In this document: piece by piece, positions 8,221 through 17,565 of the stretch
Layout: each line of letters opens with the position of its first letter
How positions within the stretch are numbered: the first letter of the stretch is position 1
Source: DASYKT01 sp035995185
GTDB taxonomy: Bacteria; Acidobacteriota; Blastocatellia; Pyrinomonadales; Pyrinomonadaceae
Direction of reading: 5' to 3'
NCBI GenBank assembly: GCA_035995185.1
Contig: DASYKT010000051.1
Location: forward strand, 1-64,000
Length of the DNA: 64,000 nt
The notes under the pieces: model-generated
The model's database searches: none
The model's input: the letters and a program-made list of their open reading frames with translations, nothing else
Told to the model about the DNA's origin: nothing
Position numbers and translations under genes: made by a program

Positions 8221-8534
8221 TATTTAATTTGAAGTTAGCAAAGCGTAACTTTTTTGCGGTTCATTGTCGGAAATTTTTTGCTCTAAGAATTTTTCCCACA
8301 GAAACTAAAATTTGACGACAGATCACTAAACCTGGTACTTGGAATTGACCCTGTATTAGTTTGCATTGATGAAAGCCTCCAGCATCTCTCAAGCGGAGCC
8401 CTGTCAATGCAGGTGTCTTTCCTGTTCAGTAAGAAAAAAGTATCTATCGCCAAAAATTGCAGGTTGCCGCGCCTAACCAGCAACCGGACAACCATTACAT
8501 TTATAAATTTACCAAAGCCAGTCAGGAGATGAAT

Positions 8535-10658
8535 ATGAAAAGATCCCTTCCTTCGCTTCTCAACGCCCTGTACTTCCGGGTCTTAGCCCCGTCGATCGTA
8601 GTTTCACTTTTTCTGTTGAGCGCCTTGTTCTTTAACGCACAAAATTTCACCGTGTCCGCGCAAAAAGGAGAGACACTAAAAAATCCCACCGAACTGGTGA
8701 ATAAGCCGAACCCGATGAGAGGCGGCGATGTAAATTTCGACCTCAATATAATTTACGGTGATAACAAGATCCCCAATCCTTCGACCGGAAACAGCGATCC
8801 GGTGCGTTTGCGCAATTATAACGGTGAACTGGTAGGCCCCACGATGCGCGTCAGGCCGGGACAGCTGCTGCGCATATTTTTGAACAACCTGCTTCCCGCG
8901 GATGACCCGAGCTGCAAATCCAATCAGAACCAGGACATTCCGCACTGCTATAACAGCACGAATCTCCACACCCACGGCTGGCACGTCTCGCCGACGGGAA
9001 ACAGCGACAATGTGCTGCTCGACCTGGGCCCGCAGACCAGTCTCGATTACGAATATTATCTTCCCAAGGACCACCCGGCGGGGACATTTTGGTATCACTC
9101 TCACCGCCACGGTTCGACCGCGCTGCAGGTTTCCAGCGGCATGGCCGGCGCCTTGATCGTCGAAGGCTTTCGCCCTCTGAAAGATAAGCCGCAAAACGGC
9201 ATCGCCGACATCGATACGATCCTGCACGACATAAGCGGCGCGCGCTTTAAAGACCGCATTTTTATGTTTGAGCAGATCCAGTATTACTGCGGATTTGTCA
9301 CCGACGCCAACGGAAATTCGGTCCCTAATTATGCCTGCACCGGTAAGGGCGACGTGGGCGTGATCGAAAGCTACGCGCAATTCGGCCCGGGGACCTGGGG
9401 AGACTCAGGGCGGTTCACCTTGATCAATGGCCAACTACAGCCCGTTGTTGAAATGCAGGCCGGCCAGATCGAACGCTGGCGCCTGATACACGGCGGCGTT
9501 CGCGACACCATTAACTTTACGGTCACCAGGGCAGCGCTTACGGATAGTACGCGCAAGGGGCTGGACGACACCCTGGCCAAACTGAAAACCATGCCGCCCG
9601 ACCAGCAAAATTCCCTGCTCGCTCAAATCTGCGCCAATAACGACATTCCCAGGAACGGCGTCAAGCAGCTGGAGTTTGCCGTGGACGGGCTGACCCGGGA
9701 ACAGATGTCGGGCAAGTATATGAACATCCTGCAGCCCGGTTATCGCAGCGACCTGTTAATGTCTTTTGCTTCGCCGGGAGTTTATTGCGTGCTTGACGCG
9801 ACGACGACGGCGTCGGGAAGCATCAATGGCGTGACCCCGCCGACGGCAGCGCCCGCGGGCGCGCTAAGGGCCGCCGCGCCGACGACCAACATCAACGATA
9901 CCCGCCTGCTTTCGCTGGTCTTTGTCAGCGGAGGCACGCCATATTCTATCGATCCCACGGAATACACTTCGCAGCAGCTTCGGGCCGCTAATACGGACCT
10001 GCCGGCGCCGGTGTTAAACGACCTGAAAACTCTCAGCGTGCCGGAATACGTTCCGCATAAGAGCATCCCAAAATCGGAGGTGACCGGCACTCAGGAGCTT
10101 TCCTTTGCCATCCGCAACGCTTCGGACGGCAGCACGCTTTTCCAGATCGCCAATGAAGCCGATCCGACCCAGCTGGATTATTTCTCTTATAGCGCCGACC
10201 GCATCGACCGAATTCTGACCTTGGGCGGAGTAGATGAATGGACGCTGACCTCCGGTTCGGTCGGGCACCCGTTCCACATCCACGTTAATCCGTTCCAGAT
10301 CATTCAGATATTGCGGCCGGATGGAAAATCGGTGGTAGACGGCAAAGGCAAATGCGTCGATTACGACGACAAAGGCGTTCTCGATCCGGAGTATTGCGAT
10401 CAGATCGGAGTTTGGCGCGACACGCTGTTCATTAAAAATCCGACCTTCGATCCGACCGGGTTATCAAAAGGCTACAAGATAATTATGCGGACCAGGTACG
10501 AACGCTACATCGGCGATTTTGTGCTGCACTGCCACATTCTGGATCACGAAGATCAGGGAATGATGCAGAACATCCGCATCGCGCCGAAGGGCGGATATCT
10601 CGAAGGAAACCCGGTCCCGACCAAACCGGCCGAAGGAGTAATGAAACATGGCCACTAA
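8535..10658 (+). CDS. Multicopper oxidase (laccase-like)
   Basis: A 707-residue exported multicopper oxidase. All four copper-binding motifs are present in order: LHTHGWH (codons 8964-8984), WYHSHRHG (from about 9093), HPFHIHVNPF (about 10267) and HCHILDHEDQGMM (about 10530-10568). The last gives the type 1 Cys, two His and a Met axial ligand. It should oxidise phenols or metal ions and reduce O2 to water. An N-terminal hydrophobic segment (SIVVSLFLLSALFFNA) is a signal anchor or peptide. Two in-frame ATGs are possible at 8529 and 8535; AGGAG at 8524-8528 is spaced properly only for 8535. The loop between the second and third motifs is long, with an Ala/Thr-rich stretch (about 9790-9900). The tyrosinase gene overlaps its end by 11 bases. 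Confidence 0.93.
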   Translation: MKRSLPSLLNALYFRVLAPSIVVSLFLLSALFFNAQNFTVSAQKGETLKNPTELVNKPNPMRGGDVNFDLNIIYGDNKIPNPSTGNSDPVRLRNYNGELVGPTMRVRPGQLLRIFLNNLLPADDPSCKSNQNQDIPHCYNSTNLHTHGWHVSPTGNSDNVLLDLGPQTSLDYEYYLPKDHPAGTFWYHSHRHGSTALQVSSGMAGALIVEGFRPLKDKPQNGIADIDTILHDISGARFKDRIFMFEQIQYYCGFVTDANGNSVPNYACTGKGDVGVIESYAQFGPGTWGDSGRFTLINGQLQPVVEMQAGQIERWRLIHGGVRDTINFTVTRAALTDSTRKGLDDTLAKLKTMPPDQQNSLLAQICANNDIPRNGVKQLEFAVDGLTREQMSGKYMNILQPGYRSDLLMSFASPGVYCVLDATTTASGSINGVTPPTAAPAGALRAAAPTTNINDTRLLSLVFVSGGTPYSIDPTEYTSQQLRAANTDLPAPVLNDLKTLSVPEYVPHKSIPKSEVTGTQELSFAIRNASDGSTLFQIANEADPTQLDYFSYSADRIDRILTLGGVDEWTLTSGSVGHPFHIHVNPFQIIQILRPDGKSVVDGKGKCVDYDDKGVLDPEYCDQIGVWRDTLFIKNPTFDPTGLSKGYKIIMRTRYERYIGDFVLHCHILDHEDQGMMQNIRIAPKGGYLEGNPVPTKPAEGVMKHGH

Positions 10659-12687
10659 TAATACTTTCGAACAGGTCAGAGAGATATTGCGCAAAGCCGC
10701 CGGCGGTAACGTAACTGCCTTCGGCGGACTGCGTCTCTGGGAATATTCGCGCGATCAGCTGGTCGAGGCGAATTTTCACGGGATGAAACTTATCTCGCCT
10801 GTTGCCAAGGACGCGGGTCATTCCTGCTGCGGTACTTCTGAAAAGGAGTGCCGCGGCGCTTCATCCCCGCTGGTAAAGGGGCTTCGCGGTGAAGCCCCTT
10901 TTGATGACTCGCAATTTCCGCGGCTTCCCTGGGGCGCGCAATCCGTTGCCGATGAAGACATCCTGGCCATCTCAGATTGGATAGACGACAAGTGCCCCGC
11001 GGAGGAAGTCACCATCCCGTTTTACGAAGGCTCGAAAACCGCGCCGGCCGTTGTTTCGATCACCGGCGTCGTCAAACTCGATGAAAAGATCCACGAAGTT
11101 TTTGACGTCGCGCCTAACGAATACAAATTCCAGCACGGCGAATTAAAGCAGCGGATGAACGTCGACTGTATGGACGACACGCAGATCGACAAGGTTCGCT
11201 ATGCCTTTCGCGAGATGTATGAGTTGAACAAGTGGCCGGAGGACAGCCGCAACTACAACAACCTGGCGCTGATCCATCAAAACCACTGCCAGCACGGCTG
11301 GGAGCGGTTTCTTCCCTGGCACCGCATTTATCTCTACGAATTCGAACAGGCGATGCAGGATATTTTGCCGGATGTGACCATGCCCTACTGGGATTGGACG
11401 ATGCCGGCTTATAAGCCTTCGGACCCGGGCAAGGGGAGGATCCTTCCCAATTCCTTCAAGGCTTTTTTGACCAAAGATTCGCTGGTTTTCCTGGGCAAAC
11501 ACGGCATTCCGGCCGATGGCCTGAAAAGTATGCTGGACGATCCCTATGCTACGCCCAGCGGCTTCTTCGACCAGGTCGGTAAACTGATCGGCCCCGAATA
11601 CACCAAGGGCGAAAATCGCAATCGTTTTATCGACGCGCTGCTGGACGCCAACTCTCTCTGGTACCCGCTGCGTTACCCGTCGCAGTTTCACGTGAACGGC
11701 AACACCATCAACACCGCGATCCATTATCACTACCCGACCAAAGACGACATTGATCAGATAATGAATCTGCGCACGTTCCGCGATTTTGGCGGCGGCAGCC
11801 TTTACAACGATTCTTACGGTTTCATCGACCAAAATCCGCACAATACTTTGCACATCTGGACCGGCGGCCAAAATCCCGTCGACCCCGAAGGAGATGACAG
11901 CGACGCTGCTAACGAACGCGCCGCGGAAAAACGCAACAAATCAGTAGTGGTGTCCGGTCGGCAGTTTCATAAACGCGAAGACCTCTACAGCCAGCCGGCG
12001 GTAGGAGATATGTTCAGCAACCTGACCGCCGCATACGACCCGGTCTTCTGGATAGTTCACACTAACGTCGACCGTCTCTGGTGGGAGTGGCAGCAGCGGC
12101 ATCCCGATTCGAACCCGTCCGATCTGGATTCGGTCATGACGCCGTGGAGCTACACCATCCGCGACACGCTGGATATGAACCGCTTCGGCTACGAATATGT
12201 GAAATGCGCTTTTGTGATGCCGGTCGGCTCCAAAGTACCCGTCGGGCGGTTCGTGTCGAAATCCTTCGACGTCGACGAGAAGGTTCGCCAGGGATTTAGC
12301 GAGGCGGAGGTCCGCCTGCACCGGGTGCCTCAGCTCAATCGCTCGTGCTTTATCCGCGTCTTTTTGAATTTACCCGACGCCGATGCGAGCACGCCGATCA
12401 CGCACGATAATTACGCCGGTTACCTGGCGGTTTTCGGACACGGCGATTGTTACGGCGGGCCCGGGCATTGCGATACGCCGCCGCGCGACCGCCGCCTTTA
12501 CGACCTGCGGCCGCGTCATCACAACACGCCGCGCAATCACCGCATCAATGTCAGTAAATGCGCCCGCCGGCTGTTTGAAAAAGGCGACACTTCGCTGCAG
12601 ATCACGCTGGTCGTGATCGGCGTCGATTACCGCGAGGAGAACGACCTGCTGCGGCTGGAAGGCGTGTCTTTGAATTTCCTGGATTAA
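10648..12687 (+). CDS. Tyrosinase-family type 3 copper protein
   Basis: A 679-residue tyrosinase/polyphenol oxidase. The CuA site is in HQNHCQHGWERFLPWHR (about 11274-11324), where the HCQH and PWHR histidines resemble plant-type enzymes, followed by YLYEFE and PYWDWT. The CuB site is NPHNTLH (about 11833-11853) plus DPVFWIVHTNVDRLWWEW (about 12037-12090). It likely hydroxylates phenols and/or oxidises catechols to quinones. An extra N-terminal ~125 residues, Cys-rich (GHSCCGTSEKEC) and ending in AISDWIDDKCP, resembles the tail of planctomycete cytochrome-like domains but has no CxxCH haem motif. A ~130-residue C-terminal domain follows the core. No signal peptide is visible, unlike the oxidase before it. 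AAGGAG lies 9 bases before the ATG. Translation is probably coupled to the preceding gene. Confidence 0.93.
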   Translation: MATNNTFEQVREILRKAAGGNVTAFGGLRLWEYSRDQLVEANFHGMKLISPVAKDAGHSCCGTSEKECRGASSPLVKGLRGEAPFDDSQFPRLPWGAQSVADEDILAISDWIDDKCPAEEVTIPFYEGSKTAPAVVSITGVVKLDEKIHEVFDVAPNEYKFQHGELKQRMNVDCMDDTQIDKVRYAFREMYELNKWPEDSRNYNNLALIHQNHCQHGWERFLPWHRIYLYEFEQAMQDILPDVTMPYWDWTMPAYKPSDPGKGRILPNSFKAFLTKDSLVFLGKHGIPADGLKSMLDDPYATPSGFFDQVGKLIGPEYTKGENRNRFIDALLDANSLWYPLRYPSQFHVNGNTINTAIHYHYPTKDDIDQIMNLRTFRDFGGGSLYNDSYGFIDQNPHNTLHIWTGGQNPVDPEGDDSDAANERAAEKRNKSVVVSGRQFHKREDLYSQPAVGDMFSNLTAAYDPVFWIVHTNVDRLWWEWQQRHPDSNPSDLDSVMTPWSYTIRDTLDMNRFGYEYVKCAFVMPVGSKVPVGRFVSKSFDVDEKVRQGFSEAEVRLHRVPQLNRSCFIRVFLNLPDADASTPITHDNYAGYLAVFGHGDCYGGPGHCDTPPRDRRLYDLRPRHHNTPRNHRINVSKCARRLFEKGDTSLQITLVVIGVDYREENDLLRLEGVSLNFLD

Positions 12688-12709
12688 ACAACATTTTTAG
12701 AGGACAAGA

Positions 12710-15466
12710 ATGAGCGAAGAAAATCTTACGCAACCTATCTACCGTATCCATCCCGGGGTCGGTATCGCCCGTCTGGGAAATAGCCCCGACGAGTTTTGCA
12801 TCTCTCCCGAAAAACCGGCCACGCTTCCCCTCGAATGCGACGCTGCCGGCAACCCGATGAAAAGCTCGGATGGGATGTCTGACGTCACGATCAAAAGATT
12901 CAAGGATGTCGAGGGGCGCATCAAGCGTCAGGCGGCGCGGTTTCAGATCTATGTTTATGACGATGAAAGCCCGAAAGGCCGCCCGCTAAAACTCGGCGAC
13001 CGTATAAAAGGCGGCGGAAATAACGGTAAACTCGTCGATATCCAGTGGCAGGTTTATATCGCGAATAAAAAATCATCCTGGTATGAATTTAATGCGACCG
13101 CCGGCGAGCACGGTTATGGCGACGGCCATCCGCGCCGCAACGCCAAGATCACCGCTGCCGAGGCGCGGCAAGCGCTGATCATCGATCCCGGCCCGCAGGT
13201 GGTGAACGTTACCACCAGGCGCACCGCCCGCTTTGACCGCGGCCCGAGCGATACTTATGCGCCGGTCTTCCCTCCCCCGCTTAAGCCTAATTCGATCGAC
13301 ACGCTGGGGGAATTAAAGACCGACGACACCGGACGGCTGCTGGTGATGGGCGGCCACGGCAACTCCGGTTCTTTTAAAGAGGGGATGGGACAGCCGCGGA
13401 TAGACGCCTATGCCAATAACGATGGCTGGTTTGACGACACCTCCGACGGCGTGGTGATGGCGCGCCTGGCGATGTTTTCCGACGAGGTCCAGCGCGTCCG
13501 CTATATCGACGTGGAGTATCCGGCGTGGGTCGTGGTCGGTTACCCGCGCTACGTGCCGGAAATTTTGGATATGATCACGGCCAACGATGTCTTTATGGAC
13601 CTGGCCATTCGTGAATTTGCCTACCGCACCGATCTCTACGGCACGGCCGGAACTTTCAGCGATCCGCAGCACATCGACCCCAACAACATCGGCGCTCTCG
13701 ATCACTGGAAAGCCGGAAAACTGACCTGGAATCCAGACTATAAACCGTGGTTTTACCGCGATATCTGGACCATCCTTTTCCGGCCCGACGAATTTACTTA
13801 TCTGGATAATATCCTGGCGGCTTCTAATGCCCCGCACAACCAATCTACGCGCGGCACATTCGACCCCGAAAAATTGTCCGTTCCGCCGGTAACTAATAAG
13901 ACCGCGCTGGAAAAGGCAAAAGCTGCTTCGATGGCGAAACACCAATCCGGCCAACTGTTTTTAGAAGCGCTCGAGCCGACGCTGGCCACGCTCGATGAAC
14001 GGTTAAAAGATAAGCTCGAAGGAAATTTGACCGAAGGTTTGGTTGACGCCCTGTACGGTGACAAGGTGCGCGAAACTTTGCGCGCCGCGGTCGCCGGCTT
14101 TGCCGAAAGCGTACAAAAATTTGCGGAAAAGATCTACGGTGAGGAAGGACTGACCAATACTCCATCCGAATACCTGCTCCGCTGGAAAGGCGTGTATGAG
14201 GCGGCACAGGTTGAAGAAGATAAACATAAAATAAAAAATGCCTATATCAAAGCCAAAGAAAAGCTCGATGACAGTGTGCAAAAAATAGTTGACGGTATCT
14301 ATGAGGCCGTCAAGGAAAGCGCGCCGGTACCGGCCAAAGCGATGATGAAGGCGCTGGCCCCCCGGGTTCCCTTCGAAAGGATCAAAAAGAAAGACACGCC
14401 TATTTCGATCGAGGAATCTTTCGAGCTTCATTCCAAGGAATTTCGCACCGGGAAAATGCTCGGCCAGCGTTTTGAGCATGATGTAGAAGAGTGCACGCAC
14501 GATACCTACTTAACGTACCGCACTTTTCTCTACAACATGCTGCGGCAGGAGGGAGAGGAAAATCAATTTCGCACCAAAGGAAATCCCAACGACCGCACCA
14601 CTAACTTGCCGTTGATGCCGCTGCTGGCGGGCGATAATCCGCTGACCAACACGGCGCCGCAAAAATTTCTGCGGCTGACGGATTACCAGTTCTATGTTCT
14701 TCGCCAGTGGGCGGCTGGCAAATTCTACAATGAAAAAACGGAAGGCTGGGTCAAAGACATCGACCCGTATCAACCCTACAAGAATTGGGTGAACAGGACC
14801 GGGCGCGATCTGGACGAAGGAGTACTCTCCAACGTGCTCGGGGGCGCGTTTTGCCCGGGCGGTGAGATCGGGTGGATAATCCGCAACCCGTCGCTATTTA
14901 AAGAGCCTTACCGGATCAAAGCCGACCCGGTCTTTTCGAATTTTGCGCTGACCGCGGCCAACGCCAGCAAGTACCAGATCCCACCGTCAAATTATGTAGC
15001 GTACGCCGACACCGATCTTAGCCAGGACACGAATTTCGGCATCGGCATGCAGCCCGGCGACGTGACCAAGCAGATGGCGCTGCCGTGGCAGTCGGATTTT
15101 AACGAATGCACCACGCAGGACATCGACGTCACCTACGAGCAATGGAACGTGATCGATCCGAACAGCGAAAATGACACATGGGCAAAGCTCGAACAGCAGA
15201 TCTGGGAAACCCTCTGGTGGCCGGCGCATCGCCCACTGCAGGTGCTGGAAGTGACTGCCTGGAACGCCGGCGGTTCACCCGCCAATTTTCAGACCCTCGA
15301 TTGGGCGCGCGGCATTCCGCAAACGAACGCCGGCGATCTTAAGATGACGACCGAGTGGTCAAAGCTCGGCTTCGTTGTCCGCAACCCTTATGTGACGCCT
15401 CAAGCCCAACTGGATACTGCCTCGCCGGACAATAAATATTTAAGCGTGGAACGCACGGAGGATTAA
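12710..15466 (+). CDS. LodA-like cysteine-tryptophylquinone oxidase
   Basis: A 918-residue member of the LodA/GoxA family, whose members are amino-acid oxidases with a self-derived cysteine tryptophylquinone (CTQ) cofactor, releasing H2O2 and NH3. The N-terminal RIHPGVGIARLGNSPDEF is the family signature. The likely cofactor residues are Cys715 in FCPGGEIGW (codon 14852-14854) and Trp793 in LPWQSDFNEC (codon 15086-15088), 78 residues apart. It is much longer than LodA itself (~726 aa). The excess is a charged, Lys/Glu-rich helical insertion at about residues 396-562. The substrate cannot be told from sequence. GAGGA precedes the ATG by a few bases. The LodB-like flavoprotein normally needed to make the CTQ is two genes downstream (16052). 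Confidence 0.9.
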   Translation: MSEENLTQPIYRIHPGVGIARLGNSPDEFCISPEKPATLPLECDAAGNPMKSSDGMSDVTIKRFKDVEGRIKRQAARFQIYVYDDESPKGRPLKLGDRIKGGGNNGKLVDIQWQVYIANKKSSWYEFNATAGEHGYGDGHPRRNAKITAAEARQALIIDPGPQVVNVTTRRTARFDRGPSDTYAPVFPPPLKPNSIDTLGELKTDDTGRLLVMGGHGNSGSFKEGMGQPRIDAYANNDGWFDDTSDGVVMARLAMFSDEVQRVRYIDVEYPAWVVVGYPRYVPEILDMITANDVFMDLAIREFAYRTDLYGTAGTFSDPQHIDPNNIGALDHWKAGKLTWNPDYKPWFYRDIWTILFRPDEFTYLDNILAASNAPHNQSTRGTFDPEKLSVPPVTNKTALEKAKAASMAKHQSGQLFLEALEPTLATLDERLKDKLEGNLTEGLVDALYGDKVRETLRAAVAGFAESVQKFAEKIYGEEGLTNTPSEYLLRWKGVYEAAQVEEDKHKIKNAYIKAKEKLDDSVQKIVDGIYEAVKESAPVPAKAMMKALAPRVPFERIKKKDTPISIEESFELHSKEFRTGKMLGQRFEHDVEECTHDTYLTYRTFLYNMLRQEGEENQFRTKGNPNDRTTNLPLMPLLAGDNPLTNTAPQKFLRLTDYQFYVLRQWAAGKFYNEKTEGWVKDIDPYQPYKNWVNRTGRDLDEGVLSNVLGGAFCPGGEIGWIIRNPSLFKEPYRIKADPVFSNFALTAANASKYQIPPSNYVAYADTDLSQDTNFGIGMQPGDVTKQMALPWQSDFNECTTQDIDVTYEQWNVIDPNSENDTWAKLEQQIWETLWWPAHRPLQVLEVTAWNAGGSPANFQTLDWARGIPQTNAGDLKMTTEWSKLGFVVRNPYVTPQAQLDTASPDNKYLSVERTED

Positions 15467-15468
15467 TA

Positions 15469-15909
15469 ATGAACAATAACCCTTTTGTCGGAAGCTGGAC
15501 CTATCGCAGCCTTTTGAATAACCCTGACGGCAGCATCGCTTTTAACGATCTCGAATTCGGCGAAGGCACCATCGTTATTAACGATGGCCCGGAGCAAACA
15601 TTGACCGGCACGATCGGTGGCCCCGGGTGGTCTTTGAATCTTTACGGGTCGCGGGCGTACGGTTCGCCGATGCAGGTCCGCTTTCAAGGTAAGGGTTTGG
15701 TCGGCGGCGAAGAGTGGATCTATGACTATATCGGCTGGCTGGTGCCGAATTGGCCCAACAGCAACGACACCCTGCAGGTGGATGCGATCGTGGGCTCGGT
15801 GGTCAGGACCATCCCGCATTCGTCGGGAACGCCCGATCCTAAAACGGGCGAAACACCTGTCGCGCCGGCCGGCGTAGTGGCATCTTTTTACGCTGTGCGC
15901 GTAAGTTGA
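15469..15909 (+). CDS. Small protein of unknown function in the oxidase cluster
   Basis: I do not recognise this 146-residue protein. It begins three bases after the stop of the LodA-like gene, with GGAGG (inside the end of that gene) well placed for its ATG, so co-translation is very likely. The sequence is rich in Gly, Asn, Trp and alternating strand-like segments (GSWTYRS, TIVINDG, LTGTIGG, MQVRFQGKGLVGGEEWIYDYIGW), which suggests a small all-beta fold such as a lipocalin-like or beta-barrel protein. It has no signal peptide and no Cys. A role as partner, specificity factor or chaperone of the CTQ enzyme is only a guess from position. Confidence 0.75.
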   Translation: MNNNPFVGSWTYRSLLNNPDGSIAFNDLEFGEGTIVINDGPEQTLTGTIGGPGWSLNLYGSRAYGSPMQVRFQGKGLVGGEEWIYDYIGWLVPNWPNSNDTLQVDAIVGSVVRTIPHSSGTPDPKTGETPVAPAGVVASFYAVRVS

Positions 15910-15952
15910 AAAGCAGATAAATGCTGAATTCGAGATACAGACTGCAAATGTC

Positions 15953-16024
15953 TTTTCGTGTTTTTAGTGTGATTCGTGGTTAATGGGCCCGAAAATTAAC
16001 CACGAATCACACGAAATACACTAA
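15953..16024. repeat. Dispersed intergenic repeat, copy 2 (inverted pair)
   Basis: Two facing copies of the TTCGTGT repeat: the left arm (15953-15984) contains GTGTGATTCGTGGTTAAT, and the right arm begins ATTAACCACGAATCACAC at about 15995. The arms can pair over at least 18 bp around a short GGGCCCGAAA loop. It lies between the small unknown gene and the LodB-like gene, inside the presumed operon. Confidence 0.65.
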
Positions 16025-16051
16025 ACAGAAGTAACTACAGAGAAAGGCTTC

Positions 16052-17125
16052 TTGAACTACGATGTTCTCATCATCGGCGGCGGCCCGGCGGGCAGCGCGA
16101 CGGCGCTGGCGCTCAAAAAACACGCCCCGCAGCTTTCCGTGCTGCTGGCTGAAGCTTCGTCTTATGACAAGCCGCGCATCGGCGAAGTATTGCCCGCATT
16201 GGCGCGCGGCCTATTGGAACATCTCGATATCAGGCAGGCTTTTGAAGAAGAAAAACATCCGCCGGTGCACAGCGCGATCTCTGCCTGGGGCGATGCGCGC
16301 GCGCACGAAAATCATTTTATTTATTCTCCGCATGGCGCCGGCTGGCATTTGGACAGAAAGGCTTTCGACGCGTTTCTCGCGGCACAAGCGAAAAAAAAAG
16401 GCGCGCATATACTGCTCAACACTCGCGCGAAAATGTTTTCCAAAAATGAACCCGGCTGGCGGGCCTCGTTTTCCGACGGGTCGGAAGTGAACTCCCGTTT
16501 TATCGTCGATGCGACGGGGCGGCACGCGTTCTTTGCGCGCAAGATGGGCGCGGACACTGGCGCCGTCGATAAGCTGATGAGTTTTTCCCGTGTTTTTTCG
16601 CTGGATGAAACTCCCGCGCCGGAAACGGCGATCGAAGCTTTTGAGCACGGCTGGTGGTACACCGCCCGGGCCGGAAACGCGCGCGTTATTTCCTGTTTGA
16701 CCGACGCGGATATCGCGCAGAAATTGAACTTGAATGAAAAAACTTCGTGGCTCAATTTGCTGTCCGAAACAGGGCAGATCAAAGCCAGCGCGGGCAGCGG
16801 CGTTCTGCAGGACGAAGGCCTGACCCGTGCCGCAAACTCCGTTTTGATGAGTAAAACACGGGGTGATAATTGGCTCAGCGTAGGCGAGGCAGCCTCCGCT
16901 TTCGACCCGCTTTCGTCACAGGGAATAATGAAATCGCTGCGGTCTGGAATATTTGCTTCTTACGCGATCGCCGATCTGCTGTGTAATTCGAGCGAGGCCG
17001 CGATGCCGCGGTATGAAAAATTTATTCGCACCGAATTTGCCTCGTACCTCGAGTTGTATAAAAAGTATTATTCCAACGAACGCCGTTGGCCTGCGAGCGC
17101 TTTTTGGCAGAGACGGCAAAATTAG
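16052..17125 (+). CDS. LodB-like FAD-dependent oxidoreductase
   Basis: A 357-residue flavoprotein with the N-terminal Rossmann motif VLIIGGGPAGSATALAL (about residues 5-21), the IGEVLPALARGLL segment shared by tryptophan-halogenase-like and LodB-type flavoproteins, an FIVDATGRHAFFAR motif and the second FAD motif SVGEAASAFDPLSSQG near residue 280. LodB-type proteins are needed to form the CTQ cofactor of their LodA partner, and this gene lies 590 bases downstream of the LodA-like gene, so that is the best role. The start is TTG at 16052 with AGAAAGG about five bases upstream; it places the Rossmann motif at the usual distance. The short C-terminus (ending about 60 residues after the FAD motif) is normal for this group. 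Confidence 0.88.
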   Translation: MNYDVLIIGGGPAGSATALALKKHAPQLSVLLAEASSYDKPRIGEVLPALARGLLEHLDIRQAFEEEKHPPVHSAISAWGDARAHENHFIYSPHGAGWHLDRKAFDAFLAAQAKKKGAHILLNTRAKMFSKNEPGWRASFSDGSEVNSRFIVDATGRHAFFARKMGADTGAVDKLMSFSRVFSLDETPAPETAIEAFEHGWWYTARAGNARVISCLTDADIAQKLNLNEKTSWLNLLSETGQIKASAGSGVLQDEGLTRAANSVLMSKTRGDNWLSVGEAASAFDPLSSQGIMKSLRSGIFASYAIADLLCNSSEAAMPRYEKFIRTEFASYLELYKKYYSNERRWPASAFWQRRQN

Positions 17126-17145
17126 AAACCGCCAAAATTAACAAG

Positions 17146-17556
17146 ATGGATCAAATAGCTGCGATAAATTCCCGGCGGCCGCGCTTTTCATCAGGTGGAT
17201 TCATTTCCGCGCTGCTGATGGCCCTATTGCCGAAATGCCCGCTGTGCTTTATGGCTTACGCGGGCGTGATCGGAATTTTCGGCATCGACCCGTTTCTTTA
17301 CCGCTGGTGGCTCTTGCCTTTCACCTCCGCGCTGGCCGTCTTCACGCTGGTGGTTCTCTTTTTTCAGGCCAGACGAAATAGCCGTTACCCTGCATTTTGT
17401 GTAAGCTTATTTACGATCGCCGCGCTTTTGCTGGGCAAATTTTATTTAAGTTCCGATCTCGTCTTTTACGCCGCGCTGGTTTTATTGCTGGCGTCAGCGG
17501 TCTGGGTTTCGATCCCGAGAAGATCTCTGAAAGAAAATAGCCGCTGTATTTGTTAG
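17146..17556 (+). CDS. Small membrane protein with CPLC motif
   Basis: A 136-residue integral membrane protein with about four hydrophobic segments (SSGGFISALLMALLPK, CFMAYAGVIGIFGI, WWLLPFTSALAVFTLVVLFF, FTIAALLLGKFYL and VFYAALVLLLASAVWV). A CPLC motif sits at the end of the first segment (MALLPKCPLCFMAYAG), in the manner of MerC-like or related small metal/thiol-handling membrane proteins. I chose the ATG at 17146, 20 bases after the LodB-like stop, because it starts the compact domain. It ends with RCIC. Given copper enzymes in the cluster, metal handling or redox support is possible but unproven. Confidence 0.75.
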   Translation: MDQIAAINSRRPRFSSGGFISALLMALLPKCPLCFMAYAGVIGIFGIDPFLYRWWLLPFTSALAVFTLVVLFFQARRNSRYPAFCVSLFTIAALLLGKFYLSSDLVFYAALVLLLASAVWVSIPRRSLKENSRCIC

Positions 17557-17565
17557 AGAAAAATT

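Noticed and set aside
8283..8495. 70-codon minus-strand frame in the leader of the oxidase cluster
   Set aside because: No start signal or similarity, and it lies in the presumed untranslated leader of the opposite strand.
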